DNA of 64,000 bases from Chaetomium olivaceum (GCA_039881045.1 JAYWVB010000025.1:62001-126000), one strand, 5' to 3'. Positions 23,964 to 37,600 are shown, counted from the stretch's first letter. Notes: generated from the letters alone by a model not told the origin. A program made the numbers and translations.

Positions 23964-26900
23964 TCACTGACGGCGCTGCCGACCATCGGGCTGAGGGCTG
24001 CGACCTACACGACCACCGCGTTGCCGCGCGTTGACTTGCTCCTGCTGCTGCGGCGGCTGCGGCATGTATCCACCCGCGCCCGCCGGGGGGCCGCCATATC
24101 CGGGGAACCCGCCCATGCCTGGCGGCGGCGGCATGCCCATGCCGAATCCACCTGGCGCCCCAAACGGAGCCTGTTGACCGGCCCCAGCAGGGATCTGCGC
24201 TGCGGGCGGGATGGGGCTCCCGTTAGCCATAGGCTGGTTGGTGCGGTACTGGTCGATGGAGGCGGCAGGGCTTTGGAAGGCGCCGTAGCCACCGGCTGGC
24301 ATGGAGGGGTAGTAGTTGTTCATGGGCGGCTGCGGACCGCCTCGGGCCATCATGCTCTGCTGGTACTGCATCTGCTGGAGCGCGTTAGGCCCCATGGGCG
24401 GGTTGGCAGCGGCGCTGAACATGGTGTTCTGGGCGTTGAAAGCGGGGAACTGGTCCATGCCTTCGCTGCTGCGGGGAACGCCGTAGCCCATGTCGTAGTT
24501 GGCGGGGGCAGCGGCGTTCAGCGGGTTGTAGTACTGCGGGTTGTTACCGCCGCCGTACTGCCCGGCTTGTTGTTGGACGTGCTGCTGTTGCTGTTGCTGC
24601 TGCTGCTGTTGGTGGTGATGCTGAGAAGTGGTGGGACGCGAGCCCGGACGCTGCCGCTCAACGTTCCCATGTTCACGAGGCGGGCCACCGCTCCCAGCAC
24701 CACTGCTCCGTGTCGACAAGCCCACCTCGTCCATCAGCCGTTTGTAGCCCTGCCCCGGCTGCGCCTTGATGCGGATCAGGACGTTCTTGACCGTCTCCAC
24801 AACCTGGCCCCGGATCGCCTCATCAAAGAAAGGCGTGGTCAGAACCTTGAAGATCAGGGTTGCGCCGCAAGCGTGGTCACTGAGAATCGCTTCCAGCACT
24901 TGGTCATTCGGGGTGAAGAAGAGCGCCTTCAGAATCGTGTCCCGGGCCTCCGCCTCCGCCTTCTGGTTGATCACCTTCAACACCGTCAAATACGCAACCT
25001 TATGGGTGCACAGATGGACGAGGTAAGGGACAAGCTGAGGAGACAGCACTGTCCGTCGCTGGGGGAATGTGCACGTGTCGAGGAACCAGGTGAGTAGCAG
25101 AGCGCCGTTGGCGTTGGTAGCGAGCTGCACACTGTGTAGGGCAATCGCGGCCGCCAGCATTCTTTGCTGGTCCTTGGTGGAGTGGTGGCTCTCGAGGCAG
25201 GCCCGCATGGCGCGAGCCCCGTAGCGACCCTGGGAGACCTCCCACATCCTACTCAGCATAGTCTCGAAGATGAAGTCGTTGTACGGAGAACCAAATTTCA
25301 GACATCCCTGCAAGACATAATTGCCGTACTGATCCAAGAACAGAGGGATGGTATAGGGACGCAGGTACTGCACAATTAGATTCATCTGCTGCGGTGTTTT
25401 GCACACGTCGATGATCTTCTGGGCCGCCCAGGTGCCGTTCTTGTGCACGCCAATCTCAGCCATATGAGGTGCAATCTCAGCCAGCATCGAGTCCCGAACA
25501 GCGTCCGAGCAGTGCTCGAATAGCTTCTGGACGACCGTGTTGCCTAGGTAATCTGATGCGAGCTCGGCAATCTCAGGAAGCATCTCCAAAGCAATGTTCT
25601 CGATCTCTTGTTGAGAGAGCGACTGGTTGTCGATCCTCTTACGGATGTCCCGTAGCTTCGGTGCATCGTGGACCCGGGTGTGGGCAGGCTCTTTGATCGG
25701 CGGAATCTCGTCCACAAACGTGCTGTATTGAACGGCTTGCTGTAGGCTCATCGAGATACGGAAGCAGTCTTCCTCGGTCGCTCCGAACTGCTGGATGATC
25801 TGAAGGATGTCTCCAGTCATCTCATGAAGGGGAAGTGCGGTCGGCGTGGCGTTGGCTTGGGTGGGAGCAGGACCGGTTTCGCCAGACGCGCCGGCGCCAG
25901 CAGCGCCTTGGCCATTCTCCTGGGACTTGGAAAACGGATCGGGACTGGGCGAGGGGATGGCACCATCATGGCCCGGTGTGCCGGTGCTCGAAGGCGGCTT
26001 CGCAAAGTTAATGCGAATCGGCCCGGCGCCGGGGAAGATCTCCTTGCCATTCATGTTGGCTTTGGCAGCAATGGCACTATCCACGCGCTCAAAGTTCACG
26101 AAGCCGCAGTTCTTATGGGTCAAAACACGGGCCGATACTATGGGCCCGTATGTCTTGAACATCTCGGTCAGTGTCGACGTCGTGGTGGACGTCGGGATGC
26201 TGCCGAGCCACAAAGCGCTGGTGGGCCCTTCCAACCCTTGCTCATCCGCACCCAGCAAACCGTTGTTCCGGCTGCTCGACCTTCCTAGGGACATGCCAGC
26301 GATAGCCTGCGGAAGGTCGTCGAAGGCCTTCTCGTCCGGCATCTGGATCTCGGCCGCCGTGAAAGAATTGTCCAGTCTCGAAGGGGTAGGGAGGTAGTTG
26401 CGGAGAATGCGGGAGGCCGGCGTATCCAAGACGCCGGCTGTCCGTGCGCGGGGGCGAGCGGCCTGGTTCGCAAAGGCCTGGACGGCCAGGTTGTGGTTGT
26501 GGATGGCGGCGTTCGTCGCCGCGAGCTGATCCTGGAGGTGGGCATAGTGGTTCTCCATGTAGGACAGGGTGTCGGTCTCATACTCGTCTTCTTCTTCGTC
26601 GGCATACTTGTCCTTGTTGTTGACCGAGTAAGATCGGAACCTGTTTGCGGCCTTGCTGAAGTCGGCGTAGGTGGGGATGTAAGGGGCGGCGGGGGCAAGC
26701 TGGGCTCGGGCGGGGGGGAGTCTCAGCGAGGCCAAGGTAATCCAGTGTTCTCATATGAACGTCCGTCTCAGCATTCCCCTCGCGGGAGAACTGTGATTGG
26801 GCTGGAGAACTAGGCCCGTTGGACCCCAGGCTCGCAATGCTGGCCAGGGTGTTACCCCTCTCCCTACCGCTTGGGTTCCAGCTGCTAAAAATGGACGGCC

Positions 26901-27641
26901 CGAACGGCGAGCTTGTCCCGGGCGTATGCGAGAACGGGCTCCGCTGAGGCATTGAACCTGCGCGGAGCCTCGATAGCAGTGTCGAGGCCGTCGAAGGATC
27001 ATTGGGCGCCTCGAGACCCGGTGAGGGCGACTTGAACGGGGTCTGCGACGGGCTTGGCCGGGAGGTCTTGGAAGCCAGAGCCGGGATGCCAAGCAAAGCA
27101 TTGCCGGCAGTGTTGGGTGAGAACCTGGATGGAAGCGTGCCCGCTCGGGCACGACGGGTTTGCGGCAGGCTGTCGGGCGTAGGCAACTGGGCGAAGTCTG
27201 GGAAGCCGTCGGTGGGTGACTCGGGGATGTTCTCGCGGAGCGGAGTCGAGTTTCCACTCGTCGGAGGACCGCCCCACGGATTCAACGGCAACCCCGGTAC
27301 GCCTTCCTGAGCTTGTATCTCCCTTGCTCTGTATGGCACAGTAAAGTCAGCGGGTGATTGGCCTTGAGGGGAAGCGGGGCAGCGACTCACCGCTTGGTAA
27401 ACAAGCGTCCAGAGGCTGCCATCTCGTGCGAGGGCGAGCCGGCGCCGGAGCGTGACGCGCCCGACATCTTGGAGGTGGGTGTCAGGCCCGGAGACATACC
27501 AAAGGGCGACCGAAGGGTGCCGCCGGCAGACTGCAGATCATTGGGGGAAGTGGTCGTAGGTGAGTTTGAGCGGCCCTGAGCGGAGAGGGTCTGCGGCGGG
27601 TAGCCGATGGTGAGGTGCTCGCCTGGTCTTGAAGCGGACAT
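23964..27641 (-). CDS. RRM + Pumilio-repeat RNA-binding protein (Jsn1/Puf2 type)
   Basis: Cytoplasmic post-transcriptional regulator expected to bind mRNA 3' UTRs, of the fungal class that joins an RRM to a PUF domain (yeast Jsn1/Puf1 and Puf2). Exons are 27641-27391 and 27328-23964, separated by a 62-bp intron, about 1,204 aa. Order: disordered Ser/Pro-rich N-terminus; RRM at about 26246-26030 (ALWLGSIPTSTTTSTLTEMF, then CGFVNFERVDSA); PUF repeats at about 25620-24760 with recognisable helix motifs NTVVQKLFEH, NGTWAAQK, NYVLQG, RYGARAM and NGALLLTW; a polyglutamine tract with His interruptions (about 24574-24625); and a Gly/Pro/Met-rich tail ending in RGGRVGRS. The frame breaks at 26712-26718: removing one base from the G7 run joins RTLDYLGLAE to the ARAQLAPAAPYIP segment. 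The start is the ATG at 27641 (MSASRPGEHL). Without repair, the long frame would seem to start at 26735 and lack about 280 residues. Confidence 0.92.
24574..24625 (-). repeat. CAG/CAA repeat encoding polyglutamine
   Basis: Run of mostly CAG/CAA codons (CTG/TTG on the plus strand) inside the Pumilio gene, giving about ten consecutive Gln next to a His-rich stretch. Such tracts are common in fungal PUF proteins, can promote condensation, and are prone to length variation between strains. Confidence 0.85.
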
Positions 27642-30600
27642 TATCAATTATTTGATCCCGGTCCTCATCAGAAATATTTTGATGTATCGGCCCCGTCGGT
27701 AACAGGTAACACGGCAAGCCCAAAACAACGGGCTGGCGGTGAATGTCGTCGGCTGGTGTGGACGTTCGAGAGACGGTGCGACGACGTGCGCTGCGCGTCG
27801 AGGGAGCGTCGATCTCTGGGGAAGAGTTGCAATTTTTTTTTGCAGGAATTGAAAATCGAGTAACACCTAGGCCAAGAGTCCAAAAGAGACTGATGCTGTG
27901 GCAGCGTCTTCTCAGAGGACAAGGTGGCAGGTGCAATTACAAGGCCGATGTGACGAAGGTCGCTAGAGGGGGTCGTCGGATGGTGACTGGTGGACGGGGA
28001 AAAAAAGGTCGACTCTTCAACTTTTCACTAAGGAGTGTATCAGGGCACGGGAGGCCGCAGATTATCGAGGAAGGGGGTAATGCCGATTATCGAGATCGAG
28101 GTTCGTGGTGGAAGCCAGGATGGCCAAAATGCTGGAAGCGCTTTGCGAGAATGTTGCTTGCTGGCTGCGCTGGCACCGATGGAAATACTGGGGAGGCTCC
28201 TGGACGGTTTTGGCTTGGCTTTTGCTGGGCAAGTTTAGTTAACTCCACCACACCTGGTTTTCCGATCGGACCACGCAACGGCAACGGCCCCTGCTGCTTG
28301 GGGCTTGGGAAACAAGAGGAGGGGAAAATGTCAAAATATCTAATCAATATACAGGCATCATTAGGGGGAAAATTGAGCCCGGAAAAGAACACACCGACTC
28401 TAAAAGGGCAGTGCGCAACGGGGCAGAGGAGGGAATCCACTCCTTGTGAATACGGGAATGTGGAGGAGCAAAAACCTAACTTGAAAGAGGGAGGGGGGAG
28501 TTGAAGTCGACGAGCGAGTGGAACGGGTCAAGATGAAACACCTGGGAAGGGGGTGTGCTGGTACAGATGCATACGCAATCACTGGTGAGAGAGACAACTG
28601 AGGCCATGGCTTCTGTAAGAAATCGTAAATTACGGGGCAGTGCAAGTTTTTTTTCCTTTTCTTTTTTTTCGGTAAGCCTTCTCGAAAAACTGCCTCTTCG
28701 TATGGCTGGCGTGTCAGTGTCAGTGCTCAGCTCTGTGCCCTGCCTTGGGTGCGTGCCCCACGACCCAGACAAGCCATGGAGGCATTGACACCACTCACTC
28801 GCTGACTTCGCACTGACAGCTAGGTGCGGCCTAGGGTGCAAACTGCCCTGCATTCCGTCACATTTCGAGTTTCCAGCTTGGGTTTCTCCCTTGCTTGAAC
28901 CCTTTTGACGCACACCGCTACCAGCGAACGCGCGGTTCCTAGAAAACGACGTCATCGAGAGGCAAGCAATGCGGATACACAGTACAAATCTACTCACGTT
29001 GGCTTAACAGATAAAATTTAACTGTACACCCAATACCTACAAGTTACAACTCCCGTACGAATTACAGTTTTGCACAGAGTACACTACCTAATTCGGTGCA
29101 GCTCTGTGAGTTGCAATGCCACCTTGCGCATTCCGCATTGCCCACTTTGGTGTCACCCATCCTTGCAGCTACCCTTCAACAACCTGTTTGCGCTGCTGCA
29201 TGCTCGCGGCCCCGCTAGCCTCGGACAGTCACGGCCATTGACTTTTCCCAGAACGGTATCAGGGGTTCTGGCTTCTTTCTGCTGGAAAGGCGTATTGGGT
29301 TGCTGCGCCTTGACAAGCTCCAAGGGACAAAGCAACTTTTATGGGAACTGTCCCAAAGAGACAATACTACGAATAGTTAACGTTAAACGGCTACTTCGCT
29401 GTCCAAGCTGGGTTGTCTCGACCATGACCGGCCCAAGTGGCCTTCAGCTCATTGCTATTTCTGGCTGCGGTGCCATGAGACTGAAGTCACTCCCCCGATT
29501 CAGCCGCCCATCACGCAGCCAACCTCGCACACTTTTCTATATATACATTAAGCTGGACCAGTGCCGAGAAGAGCGAGTCCGCTTCCGAGATGCCCTTTGA
29601 CGGCATAGTTTCTCCTACATCAGACGAGTAGTCGGACTAACAACCCAGCTGTGGAGGCACGGCATGCGACCGCGCGGCTCATGGTTGTAACTAACTTTCT
29701 TCTGGCTAACCAGCAAATGCCAGAATTCAGGGGTTCTCACATTCATCTTTCACCTTCCTCGGCCATCCAGTAACATGCTGCCCCCGCCTGGTCGAGAGAC
29801 GACAGCGAAGAAGGCTTCTGCCATCTCATCCCGCTGAGCCCGGCTGCATAACCCGGCAACATCACCTTAAGATGTGTCCTAACGGATCCATGCCGGATCG
29901 TCGACGCCTTGGCAGCCACGCCAATCAGCGCCGCACAATGGCTGACCACACAGGGGGCCTCTTCGAAAGACCTGAAACGCCGTGTCGACTTGCCTCATTT
30001 GCTGCTCTGTGCTTCCCCTCAACGCCGACGGTTTGCTACCCACACGCCATGGAGTCTTGAGACCCGCCAAACTGGCCCAAACCCCCTGACAACCATGCCC
30101 TCCATGCCCGGGAAGCAGGCTCTTGGCCGCCCTCCCGCCCCGCCGCACCCAGTGGCCCATCTTTTGCAGATCTGGTTACCCGCCAAGAACGTAGGTCGGA
30201 CATACCAGACCAGCCACCACTCGGCTCAGGGCATTCAGGGGGTGGCCTCGAGGGAGGCGTTCTGTCCCACCACTAACCGCCCGCGCAATCTTGGAGCCAA
30301 CATGCCTCTCGAATGGGTTTCCAGATACACGATTCGTAATGTAATCCCCGAAGGGGGGGTGCGCCGCTCCGAATCCCCTGCATGGCGACCCGCTTCTCCA
30401 CGACCACGAAGAGTTGGAGGCTTGTTGTCTCGGAGCAAGGACAAGGATCCTTGGTTTCGCTCTACTCTATGTAGTTAGAAGCCTGTGTTTCAAGGCCCAA
30501 CGAACTCAATGCTTGAAGACGGCAAGACGCCAGATCGACCCGTTGCTCTCCATAGCCGCGCAAACATCACGCCATGGCCGTCTGGGGAGTGCCTGGGCTT

Positions 30601-31852
30601 GGCTAGCTTTTGGCAGATCGTGGAACGCCGATCCAGGCAGGACAGCTTCGATCCAACGGCCGCTCCCTACCCTGTCAAGCAAAGCCCAGTCAACCGCCGA
30701 TCAGGAAACGAAACATGGCCATACCGGCCGGCCGGTGTCCCTGACAAGCTTGCTGCGATAAGCCGCCCGTATCGCTCACTCTCTAAAGAAAAGATATATC
30801 AGCCGATGAGGAAGTTCACCCAGCATGACAATGGCAGAGCCAACCATCCTTGTCAAGTTTAGAAAATCTCCAGAACAACAACTCGTGCCGATCTAGTTCT
30901 AGACCAGGCCAGAACCTCGGCAGTGTTATGCCTAAGCTTCCACAAGCTTCAACTCGACGGGGTATGCCCCCCAACGCTGCCTCTTCTTAACTCCCCACCA
31001 CGATGGAAACATACAAGCCCAGCATGACAAGTTAGTCAGCTGAGGGGAAAAAAGGTGCTTCAGACGATTACTTCAAACAGCGTCCATGGCTTCGTCAACC
31101 CACTCACATCGAATCAAGGGCAAGTACACACAATTCAACAACCACCTTTTTTTCCACGACCACGGCAAGAAAAAGCCCAGGACAATAGGTAACCTAACCT
31201 AACCTAATTCTATAAAACCGAGCTCAAGTTCCTACATCGAAAAAAGGGAAAAATCAAGAATCTAAGAGGATGAGGCCAAAGCAAGCTACCCCTGACAGAA
31301 TAAAAGCCAAGGGGACAAAACATACCGGGGGGATGCCCATAAGAAGAAGCCCTTTGCAAACCCCCAACGCCATTTCAGGGAATGTCGCCGATGCCACTCC
31401 TTCATCCGTAGGTCCCTCCATAGGATGTGGCAGAGAATACACTGAGAAACAAGGGCCAAAGAGGGAGTGATAAAGAACAAAGCAGTGACGGGGGAATGGT
31501 AGACAGGTGAACCACATGCTGCGATGGTAACTCAACTAGCAGAAAAAAACAACCCTCAGCCCGTGCCTGGCTTTTCATTCATTCCTCATCCCGCATTCCC
31601 TCCTTGACCCATCAGTCCAACCCAACCCAATCAGCGAGCCACCCGGAACCTGGCTTCATCCACCCTGCCACCGACCACTTCCACCAAAGAATAGACATCC
31701 AAAACAAAACGCTGAATGGCTCTGTCTGTCTGTCCGTCTTTCCGCACCGCTTGCCATACCAATATCAAATCAACAAAATCATGCTCGTCGTCATCACATC
31801 ATCGCTGGCTGCTGCTGCACAACCCAATCTCACCAATTCCACACATGAAGAC
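27642..31852. other. 4.2-kb intergenic region
   Basis: Lies between the Pumilio start (transcribed leftward) and the CLA4 stop, so it holds the Pumilio promoter/leader and the CLA4 3' UTR. The open frames on both strands have irregular composition and no recognisable family. A short (AACCT)3 run occurs at about 31191-31205. I see no tRNA, transposase or gene here. Its size, compared with gaps of 140-940 bp elsewhere, leaves room for a non-coding transcript or a long leader with introns. Confidence 0.45.
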
Positions 31853-34647
31853 TTATTTAGCAACCCTCTTGAAGGCCAATAGATCGGCCAAGCTCGCCAG
31901 CGGACACCCATGCTTGAGGAAGTCATGGTTGAGCAGCTCCTGTGCAGACGCGCGACTCTTAACGTCGACGCACAGGCAGACGGACAAGAAAGCCTTGAGC
32001 TCCTTGCTCAGCTTCTCGGGCTTCTTGAGGCGCGGGGTACCGTTGGTGGCGATGAGGTACAGGGCCTTGAGGGGCTCCTCGTTCAGGTAAGGGGGCTCCG
32101 ATTCGATCATCTCGATGGCCATGATGCCGAGCGACCAGATGTCCACCTTGGGACCGTACTCCTTCTGCTTAACGACCTCCGGTGCCATCCAGTAAGGCGT
32201 GCCAACCATAGTGGCCCGCTTTGACTTGGTCTCGGTCAATTTAGCGCAGAAGCCGAAATCAGCTGGCGGCGGGTTAGCATGTTTTGTCAGGGAAAGGTTT
32301 TTGGACCGGAGAAACATACTGATCTTGACGTTTCCGCGGGCATCCAGGAGAACGTTGTCGCTCTTGATATCGCGGTGGATGATGTTTTGCGAGTGAAGAT
32401 GGTCGAGGCCTTGGCAAGTCTGTCCTCGATGTTAGCTGACGGCTCGATAAGTCACGGGAGATCCACGCACCTCCAGACAAATGGTCGAAATCTGCTCCTC
32501 CGTGATGAGAGGGTTGTTCTCAATGACATCCGTGAGAGCGCCACCCTCCATGTACTCCATTACTACCCAAAGTTCCTTGTCGTTGTCCATGAGGAAAGCA
32601 TCTAGAGAGTTGACAATGTTGGGGTGCTTGTTCTCCCTCATGACAAGAATCTCGTTAACAATCAGCTCCTTGCGAGGCTGATGCGCAAGGTCCATCTGTT
32701 TGATGGCAACACGGTCGCTGCCGGCCCGAAGCTTGGGGTTCACAGGAGCACCAGGTCTTGCGCCCATGATTTTGGCCACATACACTGAGCCAGACGCGCC
32801 TTGGCCGATCTTCTTCTGCTTGGCGTACAGCCTGTTGGGGTCGTCTTTGGAAACAACCTCCCTCAGCTTCGCCATCACCTCACCCTCTGACATGGTCGAC
32901 ATGCGCACATCTTGCTTGCGCTCCGAGGGAGAAGGCTTGGCGGTTAGGGCAGCTTCAGCAGCCTTGACGGCATCCGTGTTTGCGCTAGGCTTCGACACAT
33001 TCAGGGGCTTTACCGGCGCGGGCAAGCGAGACGGCGGTTGCACTTGCGGTTGCCCGTTCGGACCACGCGCTTGCGTTTGGTTAGGATAGCGGGCGGTGGC
33101 CGAAGGACCGTTGGCCTGGTCCATTCGGGGTGTCCTCTGCGTCTGGGCAGTGGGATCGCGGACTGAGGTGGAGCTGTTCTGCTGCGTAAGAGGTGGGCGG
33201 GATGGAGCGGTGGAATTGCCTGGGGGTGCAGGTGCGGGCCGTTGTGCCCTGAGCGACTGGGCCTGGGGCGCCTTGGGCGCTGCTCGTGTTGGATTATACC
33301 GATCAGCTTGAGAGGGGGATGAATAACCACCCCCGATCTCCTGTTGAGCAAGCGGAACCCTTGTCTTGGGGAGCGATGCATTATACTCCTCAAGTTCCCG
33401 GCGAGCCTGCTCCTCACGCTCAGCCCGCTGCCGCTCCGCTTCCCGGGCCCGCTGCTCCTCCCGCATCCGATCGGCGGAGATATAGTTGGGAGACACGCCT
33501 TGCAGCTGTTGCATTTGCTGATCCATCGCCCGCGGTGATGGGGAAGCAAGAGGCTGGGATGACGGGCTTGGATAAGACCCCGGGCTCCGCTGAATGGGCT
33601 TCGGCTGTCGCGGGGGCGCGACTGAGTTGCCACTTGGGTAGCCAAATTGGTCATTCTGGAGGTTACCTGGCGATGCGACGGGCACCGGGCTGCCACTATA
33701 CTGGTCAGGGTTTTCGGCGCGCTTCGTCATATCGGAGTAGAAATCTAGGACCTCGAAAACGGCCTGGGGGTTCTTCTCCACGTCCTCCTTGGTGATGGCG
33801 GATGAATTGAGCAACCTGGTCCACTCTTCCGGTAGTCCGGTGAACTGTCCTGTCTGGGGATTGAAGCCGACATGGACAGCGTGCGAAAAGTTGGAGGGGT
33901 TGCTGACACCGCCTGGGCAACGGGCGTAAATGCAGTCAATCCACTCGTACAGCTCGTCGTCTGTCTTGACGCAAATGCGCAGGGATCTCACGCCGCCGCC
34001 GTCGTCTCCTGGCGGACCGGGGTATGAATTGGTCATGTTCCTCCTGATCTCGAAAACTGGATCACCATTATCGTCGGGGATCCGATCGACACTGACAACA
34101 TCCGATAGTTGAATCTTGTATAGCCACTTGCCGTTCTCGTTCTTGTGGAAGTCTAGAATGTCCTGGCGGAGGATGAGGTATCTGCTCTTCCATTGCTGGA
34201 ACGGGTTCTTGCTCGGCAAGCCGACATAACCCTGTTTGATGATGCCGAGTCCCCCGGCACCGTCGAAGTTATTGGAGCCCTGTCGCGAGATCGGGAGGGC
34301 TATAGTGGATCCACTGTAGGTACTCGAGACCGGGGAAGACACGCTCATGGTTGACATGCTGTTTGTGAGGCTCACATTTGGCATGAGACCGAGGCGAGGT
34401 TTGTCTGTGGGAGGCCGTGGGGCAGGGCCGGGGTTCATGAACTGCCCGCTCGAGTAGACACTAAGAGACAGAAGACATTAGCATTGAGAACTTGGACATC
34501 GGTCGCATTCCCATCAAGGTCAGCCAACCAAGGGACTCAAAAGCCCAACAACATGATTGCCCAACTCGTTCCTGCCTCAGGAACAGTGTCTCGGGATCGC
34601 TCGCTGGCTTGAGGTTCAGGGGATACACACTTATTATGCATCGACAT
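31853..34647 (-). CDS. cla4: CLA4-type p21-activated (PAK) serine/threonine kinase
   Basis: Cdc42/Rac effector kinase controlling polarity, septation and hyphal morphogenesis at the plasma membrane. Exons are 34647-34631, 34460-32471, 32419-32320 and 32262-31853; all junctions are in phase and give 838 aa, with no frame damage. Order: PH domain from about residue 77 (GYVGLPSKNPFQQWKSRYL); CRIB directly after it (SNPSNFSHAVHVGFNPQTG); a long Gln/Pro-rich linker; kinase domain in the last 270 residues with glycine loop GQGASGSVYVAK, HRDIKSDN, DFGFCAK and GTPYWMAPE. PH plus CRIB distinguishes Cla4 from Ste20. The first coding exon is only 17 nt, encoding MSMHN plus two bases, and joins YSSGQFMNPGP across a 170-nt intron. 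The ATG at 34438 is inside exon 2 and is probably not the true start. The C-terminal GCPLASLADLLAF segment is conserved in fungal PAKs. Confidence 0.96.
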
Positions 34648-37600
34648 TTTGGCGGTGATGTGAAGGTGCTGTACAAAGACGAAGTGTGATATGTGGGGTG
34701 ATGTCGCAGCACGTCGGACTTAAAAGACCTGTGCTTTCGACCGTGAAGAACTCGAGAGGTCTGTAACTAGCTATCAGCAAATATCGCACACAGTTGGATC
34801 CGCAATTAGCCTACCGAGCGCCCCAAATAGGAGACAGAATCCCACGTTTGAAAGGGAAAAGGGACGATGCCAGATATCGATCGCTGCGAGGTTGTAGGTT
34901 GATGCTGAGTTGTGGGTCGACACAGAAGGTACTGCAAAGCGAAGCTAACAGTGATTCACGAATACAGAGTACCGAGTCAACAATGAATATCGCGTCGCGA
35001 TCGATCGATTAATCAGTCGGGGGTAGTTATGGTACCAGCAGTCGGTTCACGGTCGAACACACGGCTGGCACAAGGCCGAAGGCAACATGTGTAAATTTCG
35101 TCGGAAAAGTCGAGGGTCGCCGCACAGTTCGACTAGTTCGTTTGTTTAAAGTTGATCGGTGGTCGCTCAAGAAAATGAGACGGAGGATGGCGGTCAGTCG
35201 AAGCGACGGCTGGAGGGTCGGAATTGTGGGTTATCTCGGCAACGATCAGGAGGTCGACCGTGCGCTTTATTGGACGGCAACGAAAGAAAGAAGGCGAGAG
35301 AAACAAATCCCTGGCGGGGAAATGATTAATGTTAGCTGTTGCAACTCGCAAAGCACGGGACCAAGGCAAATGCTGCGATTAAAAGATTGCCCGAGGGTGT
35401 GTTCGTCAGGAGTTGACAAAGAGACGGTTTGCTTCAGGGAGGTCGGGTGCCTGTGGATCGCTCAGAAGGGAAGGGCTGGGCGCAACGCTGCAATGGCTCG
35501 GCTGCGCTGGGGGAGGAGGGGTAAGTTTGCGGGACCCACTCAGGCTCAGCTGTTGGAGACCAGGGTCAGGGTCGTTAGGAAGGTACGGTAATTGCTTGAC
35601 TGATTCCATAATCAAGATCGTACCCGACTATGTGATCGTCGGCACCGAGGGGAGGCTCAAAGGTATTGGTTCTTTAAGCGCGGTATCTTGACTGCGGGAT
35701 CGCGGCCTGTTTCAAACTCGAACTGAACGATATGATGAGGCAACAGGGCTCTCCAACAGTATTTGTATGCCGGTCGCTTTTTGATAGGTAATATTATAAA
35801 TTTGATACTAGGCTAAAGGGAGCCAGGTTCTTTTCAAATACAAACTACCTTACCCAGCAATGAGTTTCCGGAATTCCTGCCTTCCAGTCAACTGTAAGGT
35901 ACCTAATTGTCATACACAACTGCAGACGACCTGAGTTACCTGCATGGTATTTCAGGTGGGATATTCAGGAGCCGCCTGGGTCGCCTCAAGGTCGCCTCCT
36001 TGCGGATAACTGTGTCGAGTGATGTGGGGCAGGAGGAAAGACCTCTAACCTGACCGTGTTTAATCCCGATATGGTAAGGGGTGGCAGCTCGCCAATTGTT
36101 TCTCGGGATTCACTTGCCTTTCCCAACTTTTTTCAGTGAACGATCCATTTCCTCCGATTTTATATAACTTAACGTACTATATTCCGATGTCATGAACATT
36201 ATCTGATCGTTTCTTGAAAATTTCGTCGGAACGGATGAACCTCGATGTGCAGTCTTAGCCAACCGCGCATCCATGTCAGAATATACCCGGTACCTCGTCG
36301 CGATGAACTCAAGTTATCGAGTCCATACAAACTATCATTTCAAGAACGTTCTTTTCCTCGCCGTGAGCCCAACTTACACAACAGCCCTTCCCAATGATTC
36401 TTTAACAGTTTCCGGTAGAGTAAAGGCTGCAGCCCGGCATCATAACATCCTATTCTGCCTGAGCACAACCCCGTTTCAGACGGGTAGATCAACGGCCTCT
36501 TTTGTAGCTAGCATCAGCCCAACAGCAACGGAATAACCCTCCGACGCTCGCCTACTGCTTGAAGGAAAGAGCAGCAAACCAACGGTCCTTACATTAGCGG
36601 ACTCAGCAACCACCCGTCAGTTAGGTTCTGCTGAGCGCCTCGCCGCCAGCAGAATCAGCCCAGGACCTGCACGCACGCACATTACCGCCCCCGAGGGCCT
36701 GAGAAGGAGGGTACCGTTACACAACAGCCGCCCCCCATCGCCCCTCATCCGACAAAATCCAGTGGTGGTGGCTACTAATTAGCCGCTCCCGAACCCGCGA
36801 CACAGCCAATCCCGCAGCGGCACGAATCAGACTTCGGGAGCAGCAACCTCCATCATCCCCCAACCCCCACCAGCTGGGAAACCACCTGCGGTTGGCCGAA
36901 TTACCCGCCGCAACGACGCAGCAAGATCGACGGCGGCCACCGTACCGTACCCTACCGTGCCTCCTCTTGCTTTGTTGCGGCGAGCCTTGAGCCTTGAGAG
37001 CGCCTTACTGCTGAGTCCCAGTTGTTGTCTGTCGTCGTTTGTTTGCAGATTTCTCCACTTTTGCCGGCCCCTTTTTGCCCCCATGTTACTGTATCCACTG
37101 TTTCCCTGGCGGTGGTGTTTCTGAAGTGCGGATCCGCTGTCGCAGGATCCTTCGTTGCCACTTTTCGAAGTGCGAAGCTGAACGAAGGGTCCGCCTCCGC
37201 ATGCTCGCTTTTCTGCTTGTTTCCGTCCAGGATAAAAGATGAGACGAGACTAGATAATGACGCGACGTTTTAGGCTATCGTGGATGTCTCCTTCGGCGGA
37301 TATCCTGGAACCTCGAAATGAAATACTCGATATCTTGGGCTAGTGGAGTGTACACACACCTACATAGAATCGTTGAAGACGGGGGCCGTGTGGGACGCAA
37401 CGTCGTTTCGAAAGAAACGAAGGACGAAAGGCAAGGATAAAAACTGGAATGTTTTTGTTTCACGCGACTCTTGCACGGGTATAGGCGGCTTGGCCTGCAG
37501 CATCGATGCATCGACGCGGCGAGGTGCCGCATCCTGCAGCTTGACATTGCATGGACACGGAGAGATCTTCGAGATGCTACCGATGTCTCAGGCGGCTGGG

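Noticed and set aside
24021..25097. 358-codon plus-strand open frame
   Set aside because: It is the antisense shadow of the Pumilio repeats, whose motifs are clear on the minus strand; its own sequence is Arg/Val-rich without a family.
27743..28504. 253-codon plus-strand frame upstream of the Pumilio gene
   Set aside because: Composition is irregular, with no domain or coding bias, and it lies in the likely Pumilio leader.
28476..30862. Several 100-190 codon frames on both strands
   Set aside because: They overlap one another on both strands, are rich in rare residues, match no family and have no supporting splice structure.
31191..31205. Telomere-like (AACCT)3
   Set aside because: Only three five-base units and not the fungal telomere repeat TTAGGG; chance is sufficient.
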